DNA of 64,000 bases from Setaria digitata (lineage: Eukaryota; Nematoda; Chromadorea; Rhabditida; Setariidae): positions 1-64,000 of the forward strand of contig RCAB01000069.1 in NCBI GenBank assembly GCA_003640385.1. The letters are read 5' to 3'. The notes below the pieces were generated by a model. That model was not told where the DNA came from. It worked only from the letters and a program-made list of their open reading frames with translations, and did not search any database. Of this stretch, positions 25,900 through 36,410 are shown in pieces. The translations under genes were made by a program, and so were the position numbers. How positions within the stretch are numbered: position 1 is the first letter of the stretch; each line of letters begins with the position of its first letter.

Positions 25900-26652
25900 T
25901 ACCGGAGAATCAAATTTCTTTCAACTCCATCTTTAAATTGACTTATTAGGAAACATGTTTTACCCGATCTTAATCTAACTGCATAGAATTTAAGACAAAT
26001 TAGGGAATATAAACGATAAGTCTGCGAGGTTTGTCTAAAATTCGACCCGATGTTAACTCACACTTAACAGCATCAGCATTTCAGTCAGCTGAAATATTAT
26101 AAGCACCAGGTAAATTACCACTGATGACTCACACAGCACCAGTAACCACGCTCAATTCGTTAAAATGGAGAAACGAAATTAAAGACGAGACAAATGACAA
26201 TAGTATCACAGGTTAGATAAAAAAATACATGTTATTCCAATTTGGCTAAACTTAAGAAGTTCAATATTGGATAAATTTATACAGTTTATCACCTATCCAC
26301 CAAACATTATTACTCTACATATCTCAGTTGTTTTTATTCGTTATCCATCGCTTACTTTCAAGCTCTCATCCAACTTTCCCGTTGCACATCTTTTGATTCT
26401 TTCAAGTTTGAAGTTTTTTAAAACCCACCTGATAATATAAAAAACCTAATCACTGAAAAATGGTTTGCATTGAGCAGGACCATTAATTTATTCGCAAAAC
26501 AAATTCAAAAAAATTAAACAAAAACAGAAACAACAATTAAAATCAGATAGGCCATACTTTGATTTTAAGCTTATAATCAAATAAAAAAGAAATATCAAAT
26601 AAAAAAGAAATCAATTTCTGCGGATCACCAAATCAACAAGACTGAATCATAT

Positions 26653-26657
<5 letters not shown>

Positions 26658-26688
<31 letters not shown>
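26658..26688 (+). repeat. A31 homopolymer
   Basis: Uninterrupted run of 31 A (T on the minus strand), about 110 bases downstream of the CCT-eta stop on that gene's strand. Several other A tracts of 18-33 bases occur in the window (36376-36396, 39861-39893, 53718-53736), so long mononucleotide runs are common here. Confidence 0.9.
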
Positions 26689-26690
<2 letters not shown>

Positions 26691-26800
26691 AAATGAAAAT
26701 GGAAACTGGCTGGTTTATATGAATAAAATTTGATAAGCATGATTTTCTCGACAAAGCAATGTTTCAATCATATTCCAAATGGCATCATGACAGCAGGACA

Positions 26801-29800
26801 TTACATGTCAGGTAACTGGCCGCCACCTGCTGCATGAGGATTCTTTACTGTTTGATCAATACTTAAAACAAGACAAGCTGCTTCAGTTGCTGCTACCAGT
26901 GCATTCTGAAAATTTCTCTTAACAAATCGTTTATACTTCTTAAACAAAAATAAAAATAAAAAAGTGTTTAAATATCGTACATCACAGAGCCATCTATTCT
27001 TTTTCTCTGTTAAATTAGTAGCTGTTAACGCCGAAAGTCCTTCTTCACCTCCGTGGACATTTCGTTTGTCTTCATGTCCATTTATCTGTGTAAGGGTGGA
27101 AAAAGGAGAGCCAGTATGAACGAAAGAAGCCAAAGAAAAGCAACTCAGGGTTAATTAACATAGACTGCAGTAACAGTGAAGATTTTCAGAAATGATTCTA
27201 ACTCTTTTAGCGCAGTAGAAGGGCAGTAATCTGAAATGATTTGTATATCACTATAAATCGTAATAACTAGCTAGTTTTAAAAAACAGATTAGTAAACTAA
27301 ATCGATATAGAAACAAACTATTTTCACAACAGCTGGTTCCCAAATACATGCTTCCATATTGTCACTGACATCTTCCGCATATATATCAATTCCAGCCCAT
27401 TTGTCTCCCTTCGCATGTCGGTGTCGTAAACGATTCAATATGTCTGTAGCATCGATTCCTGCATTGTAGCACAGCTGCTTTGGAATTATCTTAAATATTC
27501 AAGAATATGTTGTGCTTAACGAGTTACGTAACTTTCACTAGTAATATAATGATTAGTAAAAGTTAAGTGGAAAAAGAAAATTTTCTGTGTCATCATCGGG
27601 CATAGAAAACAAAATGATTAGCGCTGTAGATCCTAAGAACAAGAATTAAATGGAAATAGAAATAAATGATGGATTAAGTAAATAAAACCAAGATACCGCA
27701 ATGCTTAGAAGACAAACAAAAACCTTTCGAAGCTTGGTTTCTCTACCAATCTCATTATAAAACATTAGAAAGCAAAAATCAAATAAAATGAAACTTCTAG
27801 AGTCTTGGCGAATGCCTGCCAAAAGAACTGCTCTTTGCCTGGAATCGTTTTGGAAACATCTCGAATATGTCGTGACAGTTCTATCTCTATGGCACCACCA
27901 CCTAAAGTTAAATAAATATTGTAGTTTCTTACAATACATGTGCGACAAGCAGCCATGCAAAGCAAGTTAGAAAAAAAAAAGACAAGTACACAAAACTCAT
28001 TCTTTCCCACGGTTTTGTAACTGAAAAACGGAAAGCAAAATCCAAAGGCGCGAGGCTTACTGAGCACTACAATAAGCCTAAGAACCGCTGCAATGAACCG
28101 CGGAATATCTCTACGATAAGCATAACTTTAATAAAACAATAGCGCTTCAGATGATGAGTCAGATATGAGCACAAGAATTCAGTAAAAGAAGACAAGCCAC
28201 ACTACTCCATATAAATGATGCCAAATGCAACGAAAGAAACCTGCAACAATTGTATCATTTTTTTTAGCACGTCGTACAATCATGATTGCATCATGCAAAG
28301 AACGTTCCGTTTCTGCGATGAACTGTTCTGCGCTACCACGGAGAATAACGGTGCAAGACTGTGCCCTTGTACAGCCCAGGAAAAAGTTATACCTGAAGCA
28401 AACTAAAACTGAAAACAAAGGATAATTCACAAAAGCTATATAAAGGTCATTAGTGTAGAGCAACAACAAGGAATCAATATCAAGATTCTTTTTAAAAACT
28501 ATCCGTAAAAAGTTTAATCATCAGTTTCTAAATTATATACTAACGAAAACAAATGCACAAAAAAAAAAAAAAAAAAATGAATACAACACCGTTCGCTTCC
28601 TATTTGCTGCTCGTAAAATTCAGCGCAGCTTCCGAGAAATTCCTTACTAATCTGACTTACTGTTGTAAGAATAGTACCACCACAAGCGGCCATTAGCCTT
28701 TCCATATCAGCTTGTTCTACACGTCCCGCACAGAACATATCCCTGCAAGAACATGTTTTGACGGATAAAAGGATTCCAAATTAAGATGGAGCAGAGCTAG
28801 GGCTTTACATGTGAACTAGACTATTATAATAGATAAAGAATTAAAAATAAGTTTTTTCCGTTTCCAGGTGAACCTATTTCTAAAATTTATTTACTCTGAA
28901 TGCAAATTCGCCAAATTTTAAAAAATTCCTTGTAGTTGAAAAGAGCACAGAAAATGTAATCAAATGGTGAAACTCACCTATCAGCAAACCACTGCGTCGC
29001 TACATCACCAATCGGCAGTTTAGAAAGTACGACCTTTGTTCCAGATTCATGGATTTTCTTCAATTTCTCATATAAAATTGTCCACTCAGCATCGACAATC
29101 TAAAAATCAAGCAAAAATCTAAAACGGCAAAACATGGATTATTGAACAAAGATATTATATACAGAAAAAATTTGATCAGTACCAACAAAAACGTTATTTT
29201 CTCAATTATGACAAAACCTTTAAAAAAATTACCTTTTGGTATTCATCCACGCTTTGAATTCTCATTTCTGCGTTGTCTTTTTCAGCTTTAAGCTCCAGTT
29301 CTATATTCAACAATGCAACGAAAGGATTCTTGTAATGTTTGGGTTGCATTTCAAAGCCTGCATAACTGAATGCCTTCTTGAATGCAATGCCTTTAACGAG
29401 TTGAGAATCCTAAAAACTTGATATAGCAAGTCAAATGATTTTTAACAATCCAAAAGCAAGAAGAGAATCAGTCGCTTAGAAAAATACATACCGAAAGAGA
29501 TCCACCGCTGACCTTCTTGATTCCTATCATATTAGTTGCCAAATTTTCATCCAAGTATGAAACGGCATCAACAGCCATTTGAGCGAAGAATTCCCTTTCT
29601 TGGCTTACCTAAAGTTTCAACAAGCTATCTAAACAAATCGATTCTTCTATCGTTTTTTTTTTTTTTGGTTTAATTTCAACCCATGGCTGCTACAGTGGTA
29701 GGAGCCAAAAAAAAAAAGGAAATCTAAATTTATTCTATGCTTCGAATGATTCGTGAAAAACAGGAGTAAACTCTTGACTATCAAAATAAGAGAATTTCCT

Positions 29801-31264
29801 TAAATTAAGAAAACGAGAAGTTCTAGAAACGAGAAAACCAATCTCGAACTTTTCACCCCGATAAGTTAAATGAAACAATTTAGTGTTGATGCAATTTGTC
29901 GCTTAACCACTATCAAAGGAAAACCACAAGGGTTAGAAATCTCCGCTTATCAAAAATAGGTTGCAAAATCTAACATTACTTTAAAAAGAGAAAGCAAAAA
30001 TATTGTAAATGTATGAAAGGAATAATAAAAAAATACCAGTTTACTACTGAGACAAGTGGTAGCACATCGGATCAACATTTCATGCATGTTAGCATCACCA
30101 CTGATTTTTACGGCCATTTCTTTCAGTCGACTAATTGCCTTAAATACAATTTCATAAAAAAACTTTCCTATTCTTTATGTTATTCCAATAACCTCAGTGA
30201 ATAATTAAATGCTGAATACTTGAGTCACCTCGTAACAAAAAATCAAAAATGACGTAAGTTGATTCAGACAAGAGAAAACCAGCTAGCAACTGGTTTCATA
30301 AAAGAGGTTCATGATACAGTAAAAGCAACAAACTTCTTCGCAAGCTTTAGAATATGCCTGAATAATTAGCTGTGAGCTGACACCATCTTCAATGAAAGGC
30401 TTTGAACGTTTTAAAAGTTCAGCCGCAAGTATTACAACTAAAAAGAAAAAGTCACTGAAGAGTAAGCATTATAAATATTGACGAACACTGCTAATTTAGT
30501 ATTGCTGCAGAGAAAAAGCTTTGATATCTTGATCTCATGTTTAGCTATTCACCTGAAGTAGTACCATCGCCAACTTCGGCATCTTGACTTTTCGCTATGT
30601 CAACCATAACTTGGGCTGCCGGAAAAACAACATCCAGCAATTTTAGGATCGTTGCTCCATCATTTGAGATCGTCGTTTTACCTTAACTCATGTTTTGAGG
30701 ATATGAACAAATACAATATAGTGTATACCACTCTGATAGATTTTTCTTATGAAAAATCATTAATCAAAAATTAAGTAACTCCGTTAGTAATAAACCAAGC
30801 TGTATGAAGATTTTTTATCGCGTGCAGTTGACCTCACACCAAATAAAAGCAGTAGGAATTCAGAGCAGGGAAAAGAAAAACAAGCAGTATTTTCGAAGAA
30901 GTTGCGATGATTCTAAACTTTTAAATGGAAGTCAAAATACCAAACCGGCTCAGACATTCAAGAGATCTCTAGTCATGTTTGGATTTGGATGATTATTTAC
31001 TTTCACAGCTACTTTTAACACTTTAACCAACGCTCAAGTTATGATAAGACGGACTTATTAAATTACTTGACATCAAAAGCGCTGCATTGCAAAAAGAAAG
31101 ATACCTTTAGAGTCGATGATTAATTTATCCATTCCACGAGGTCCAAGAGTGGTACGAACACTATCAGCGATCACATTACATGCACTAATGTTACTTACTA
31201 TTTGCTGCTTCCCGAATTTCGCTTCCGTTCCTTCTTTCAATAGAATTATTGGTGCGTTCATCAT
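26801..31264 (-). CDS. cct-7: T-complex protein 1 subunit eta (CCT7 chaperonin)
   Basis: One of eight subunits of the cytosolic CCT/TRiC ring that folds actin, tubulin and WD-repeat proteins using ATP. Minus-strand exons: 31105-31264, 30553-30681, 30334-30437, 30037-30138, 29492-29608, 29233-29409, 28978-29099, 28590-28742, 28241-28392, 27795-27901, 27319-27489, 26801-26905; every junction is in phase and the total is 532 residues, the usual size. Start [12 protein letters not shown] matches the eta N-terminus. Group II chaperonin signatures are present: [11 protein letters not shown] (about residues 37-47), the nucleotide-site GDGTTS, and [10 protein letters not shown] near residue 406 (the loop with the catalytic region). 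The Gly/Arg-rich tail of vertebrate eta is replaced by a short GGGQLPDM end. Several donors are GTTTNN rather than GTAAG. A TTTTCAG acceptor ends 15 bases before the ATG, a candidate trans-splice site. Confidence 0.97.
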
Positions 31265-33233
31265 TGTTTAAGCCTTTTTCTGAAAAGTCTCTTTGAAACG
31301 AAGCATACGACATGAAAGAATGGGAATTCATACTCTTCCTCGAAAGTTTTCTCAAATTGACCTTAAGAAAAAATAGCTTAAAACCATTCTGCATTCTGTT
31401 TCATAAAAAAATATTCAATAAAAATGATTACTTCCTCGCAAACTTTAGTGAAAAGCTAAAGACACGATTAGCACCGCGGTAGGTATGTTGCGTTTTCAGG
31501 AATCAGCAAAAATTATAATTCACAAATTCACTGCCTCAAACAACGTACTGTACAACAGTCAACATGATAATAAAAGACCAGCAGAAGTGGATAACATATT
31601 TATACTACTTCTTCGCAAACCTTTTTTTCAATACAAAATACGGCCACCATTTAGTCTCCTATGATTGAAATGCATCAGTTCTTACCTCAGCCATCTCCTA
31701 TGATTGAAATGCATCAGTTCTTACCTCAGCCATTCTAACATGTGTCTCGTTCACTTATTGTTCCAATAAAAAAAAAGAAAAATTTTTCGACCAAATGCCA
31801 CCTTACACTAATTATATCGTATTACTGCCATGGATCTAGGATCAAGTCTCACATATGACGAACTCCTGACCTAGACATAAAGGCTACGGTAAAATACTAC
31901 AGTACTGATTGTCAAACCGCTGCATATTTAATTCATGAACCATCCATAACGGCAGATCCACTGGCTTACTACTGGATCAACAAAATTTAACTGATTTAAT
32001 TGATATGACAACACCAACCACTTCAAGAGAACGAAAGTACCATTCGTGCAGTTCATACACTACTCACATTTACACACACTTCGGTTACATACTTTATTAA
32101 CACTAATCGAAACGAACTAAATTTACATTCAATTTAAGCCAAAAAAGGAAAAGTTGAACTTATTTTCCACGAGAGCAGTAAATTTTAATAAGAAGCTATT
32201 TTTCTTTTCTCATGCAAACATATCCAGTACATAACGATATAAAGTGCATATTTGTATGCGCACATACGATATATCTTGGTGGATATATACGAAATGGAAG
32301 AACTGATGATAAGTGCCAATGAAAAAAAAGACATATAATAAATGAATTTGTCGGCAAGGAATGATGGATTTAAAAATTGTAAAGCGGAATGAAGGATTGC
32401 AGAGATGCAAAGAAAAAAGATAGACAAATTATATATATGAACTTGAAAAAAAAGTCCTTACTTCATAAGAAATTTAAATATGAGTAAACCCATCTAGTCT
32501 AGGCTTACCTTCGACAGTCAACTTCACTACTCAGGATGACAATATAAAGGCTGTGTTTAATTATTTTGCAAGTTAAAAGTTATCTCGGTAACTTAAGCAT
32601 TCCCCATCTTCTTTTGTATTAAAAAAAATCCTCACATCTATACACTTTCATATCCCAAATCACTTGATTCCTTAAACGCTACTCATAAAAAGTGATTGCA
32701 TCACGGACTCTTTAAAGCGACACAGGCTATCAGAATAAAAATCATCGATCATAAGCAAAAAGTTCACAGTTTATTAAAAAAGATATAGTCTTCAAGTAAT
32801 CCTAAGCATCCAGTTAATTTTTGAATGTCTCCGTCAACGACCCAACTTTTCGATTCACTTTTCTCACCCCCTTCCTTATTAGGATTAAAGCAGCTATCCC
32901 ATACAGTCAATAATACGATTATTTTCACTGCATTTTAGCATGAATAATAAATCGAAATCGCGTTCCAAGTGCTAAAAAAAAGAAGAAAAAATCTGAAGTT
33001 CTTTACCCAAACTTCCAAAACTATATAACAACTAGAATAGAACCTGACAAACTTAAAAGTGAAATCGAAAAGTCTTCATAATTTTCCTAAAGATTTTAGG
33101 CGGGGAAAATTAACTACCACTTGATTCCGAGCAGGAACTAAGGAATCATCTTCCTTAATATCAAACCAAATAAATATAAACATAAAACAACGAGGCTATT
33201 GTTCAGTTTGATCAGTATCACGACCAAGAACCG
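31265..33233. other. Intergenic between CCT-eta and cofilin; tandem repeat inside
   Basis: About 2 kb, both flanking genes on the minus strand. Contains the 39-bp tandem duplication at 31656-31733. Minus frames at 32185-32427 are AT-driven with no domain. I looked for a second ADF/cofilin unit (as in the two-product unc-60 locus of Caenorhabditis) and saw none. Confidence 0.5.
31656..31733 (-). repeat. 39-bp exact tandem duplication carrying a start-donor module
   Basis: Units 31656-31694 and 31695-31733 are identical. On the minus strand each unit ends with ATG GCT GAG followed at once by GTAAGAAC, that is Met-Ala-Glu and a near-consensus 5' splice site. The sequence is in the region upstream of CCT-eta. 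Confidence 0.85.
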
Positions 33234-34392
33234 TTAATTGTCACGGTATTTTTCACTCAGTTTCGACAAAAGCTCCTTGTGAGCAATTTCGGAATCATCT
33301 GATACCTTAAAAATAACTTTTTTTAAATAAAAGATCTCCAATAAAGCTTCCATCAGAAATCATTATAATACCCCGTACAAGATTCTGGGGCTACAATTTA
33401 TCCTGAAGGATATTTTCTGTTGAAAGTAAAGAATTTTAACCACTGTAATCTCAAGCTTTTCACAAAATCTGAACACGGGTCTTCTAGAAACTTTGTCAGC
33501 AGAAGGAAATAAATATACCTGAAACTGCAGAATTTTAGCAGTTCCTAACGAAGATTTGATTGCAGATGCAGAAGAAGCATAAACCATTTTCTTCTTGATT
33601 GGGGCACCATCAGGACAAAGCTGTAAATTACAAAAATCTTACGAAGAGTTACTTCAATGGTAGGAACAACATCGCAATAGTCAGAAAATTAGATGGGATA
33701 TTTGGATTCAGATATTTCGATGATGAATTTTAAGTGTACTGTATTTCAAAATAGTTCTTTCAGTACGCAAATAGATATAAATGTTTACAACTTAGAATGG
33801 AGACAACCTGTATGAAGACAATTTTGTCCATTTTAGAAGTACCCGCGCCGGGTCGGTTGCATGAAAATTTGAAATCAAAAACAGCATAACGACAATCTTT
33901 AAAACCATTTGTCCGCTCCCTTAAATCTTTCACGAAAGCTTCATATGCCGTTTTTGAATTTTCATCGTGATCATCATCTGTTACACCAATCTACAAGCAC
34001 AAGGACATAGCTTGACATACCTTGTTACTAATCCTATTACTTTTTTATATATGTAAATATAAAAGATGTGCTGCACAAGCATCAAAGTTTAATCTCACCT
34101 TGCAGCATAAGTGAATATCAAAAACAGCGAAACTAACTGAATCAACTGGTAACTTTTCCCGAGCAGGAATAATCATGTCTGTCCATATTCATCACTTGAA
34201 GTTATTACGAATTTAAATTAGAAAGAAGGGAAAACCAAGGCGACTGACCTCATCGGGTGAAACAGCTGCCTCTACTACAACCTCCTTATCTTCGATTTTG
34301 TAAATTATATAACGCAATTTATGATGCTTTCCTTCCGATAATTGTTGAAATACAGTTTGACATTCGGAGTTGACCAAAACACCCGAAGACAT
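33234..34392 (-). CDS. unc-60: ADF/cofilin, UNC-60A type
   Basis: Actin-depolymerising factor that binds and severs actin filaments in the cytoplasm. Minus-strand exons 34249-34392, 33808-33990, 33519-33620 and 33234-33305 join in phase 0 to give 166 residues, a single ADF-homology domain and nothing else. It starts MSSGVLVNSECQT and contains the family core CRYAVFDFKFSC, GTSKMDKIVFIQLCPDGAP, the long helix KKKMVYASSASAIKSSLG, and ends SEKYRDN. These features match the nematode UNC-60A isoform rather than UNC-60B. In Caenorhabditis the initiator Met is on its own exon shared by both isoforms; here ATG and the next codons are contiguous in one exon, preceded by a polypyrimidine-CCAG acceptor about 25 bases upstream. 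An additional ADF-like exon lies in intron 1 (34099-34178). Confidence 0.95.
34099..34178 (-). other. Unused or alternative ADF-like exon in cofilin intron 1
   Basis: An 80-base segment bounded by GACAG acceptor and GTGAGA donor. In the frame that joins exon 2 in phase 0 it reads from an ATG through VSFAVFDIHLCCK, which resembles CRYAVFDFKFSCN of exon 2 and shares a 12-base identical core (GCTGTTTTTGAT). If spliced after exon 1 it would put a TGA in frame after one codon, so inclusion would act as a poison exon unless translation starts at its own ATG. Confidence 0.45.
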
Positions 34393-36213
34393 GGTATAAA
34401 CCTGTGTACGAGAATCTGGAAAAAAAAAAAGGATAAAACATGAAAACACTTCGAAACCCTAAAAAACTCCAAATTAACTGCGCGACATTAGACACGAAAT
34501 ATGACAAATCCCCCTCATCCAAAAACTCAAAATTAACGATTGGGACACGGCCCCTTAGTATGCAAAGAAATATCCCACTCATGTTCTCGCTCCATTGGAA
34601 CAATTTGCGGCTAACATTTCGAATTTTACTTACTAATGGAAGCATGAGAAAGTGAATGATTCGGAGGACCGAAAAGTAATGTCGTTATAGCAAGTCACCT
34701 CCTATTACCGGAATTATTTGACTCGTGAAGTCTCAGCACTCCGATACACTAAGTCAATTGGAAAATGAGAAATTATGAAACTTAAGTAATGTGTTTTATT
34801 GCGGTGAAGACATCACTCACCTGTTTCCATACCCTACTGAGATATCTACATCCGTTTCACGACAAGACAAAATTCACAGTGAGAAAGAGAAATAAACTCA
34901 GTTATCACATAACTTTTACTTCAGTTTAGATTTCTTAAATTTATTCTGGCAAAAATATCGCATATGGTCTAAAAGAAAAAGAAGGGTTGGGAAAAGTGCT
35001 GTTCGATCATAAGGTAAACTGGAAATAATTTAATCTGGAAATTAAATTAAAATTGCACACTTATTGGGAATAAAATTTGAAAAGCCGAGAAATAACTGGA
35101 GTCAGAAAAGTTCTAATTAAGTGGTAGAGAAGGTGCTTAAACAAATTTTTTTATAAACCAAAAGAATTAGACGAAAAAATAAGTGAACCAAAACGATTTC
35201 GTAACTGGGTAGATGGAGCCAATCATTGGCCGATGAACAGAAGCATTAATCTCTTATCATAATGGCCTTTTAGTTCCGAACAATTTCCAAGTGTAGAAAT
35301 TCAGCTTCGAGAACTCCAAAGCATCTGATTCCTGTCTCTAGCAGTCCAGCCCTTTATCTTCTCAAAATCTTCACCATCAGCTAACGATAGGAAAAGGTTT
35401 TTCGTAATAACCCATCGCATTGCACCGGCGCCTGCCGCCTGCTGGCTAGAGAACACTATGCAAACTTATGACAGATAAAATATTAGTTTGTGTTTTGAGG
35501 ATGGTTAAGCTATGCTGATGATCCTTTGCTGAAGTAAAGCCCGAGATTTTGTAAAAAGGATATTTTCCTGCATATGTAAGTCTTCGTTTAAAGACTTTTC
35601 GGCAATTTCTTCCGTTTCTTATTTGTTATACTTCTGGAATCAATTCAATTATCCACTGACTAATTCTTCGATTTAGTTCATTCCTTACAGAAAACTGATT
35701 AATTTCTTCGCTAATTAATTGACTTCTCCAGTGTTCTGTCCAGATTACATCTTATCTATGCAATGCTTGATTCTGACTGTTGTAGTATTAACGGCATTTG
35801 AATCACCTAGAATTTTTTGTTAGAGTTCAACGTAAGGTTTAGATATGGAACTCACAACTACGGGTTTCCCTAAATTTCACTATGTGAAATAAAACCACAT
35901 GATAAAAAAAATTATCCTGAAAGAGAACATTTCAGCGGCACAATATCACCTTTTTCGGGAATTATTATCACAAATGATTTGGGAAAGCTGTAAACAGCGC
36001 AGATATCGCTAAAAAAAAAAGCAAATTTCTCAGACACTTTCGGGAAAGTGTTCTTCATGTTCATACATTTCAGAATAGAAGACATGGTGTTGAAGGTGCT
36101 CGATTATTTTGGTTTCGACAATCGTAGTTGCGCCTTATGTCCTTCATGTTAAATAATGATTGCCAGTGTTATCTTCAGAAAAAACTTGGCCGGATATACC
36201 TCTATTCTACTTA
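34393..36213. other. Divergent intergenic region between cofilin (-) and UVSSA (+)
   Basis: About 1.8 kb presumably containing both promoters. It carries copy 1 of an 80-bp direct repeat (35959-36035). The open frames around 34319-34655 on both strands have no domain; they are shadows over cofilin's 5' end. A GC-richer patch at 35425-35450 may be promoter-associated. Confidence 0.5.
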
Positions 36214-36410
36214 ATGCAGAACGAACAGTCTGCTCAACTGATAGCATCTAGAAGAACGCTGTCTAGGTTAGTTAAACAGGTAAGGGTTGGCTTTAGTATT
36301 ACTGATATAATACCTTCTATGAGAATTATTATCACAAATGATTTGGGAAAGCTGTAAACAGCGCAGATATCGCTAAAAAAAAAAAAAAAAAAAAAAACAA
36401 ATTTCTCAGA
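35959..36410 (+). repeat. About 80-bp direct repeat (35959-36035 and 36323-36410)
   Basis: Both copies begin GAATTATTATCACAAATGAT and continue identically through CAGATATCGCT, an A tract and CAAATTTCTCAGAC. The copies differ mainly in A-tract length (10 versus about 21). Copy 1 is upstream of UVSSA, copy 2 is in its first intron, 44 bases after the exon 1 donor. Confidence 0.85.

Larger units (their letters stand above)
22969..26800. other. Intergenic, mostly featureless
   Basis: AT-rich and stop-rich. It holds a short tandem duplication near 23.93-23.99 kb (two copies of a CCCAAGAAAAATAAGATGAA unit), a doubled AATCAAATAAAAAAGAAAT-like unit near 26.58-26.61 kb, an A31 tract at 26658-26688, and one open stretch at 25585-25899 described separately. 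No other gene is supported. Confidence 0.5.
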
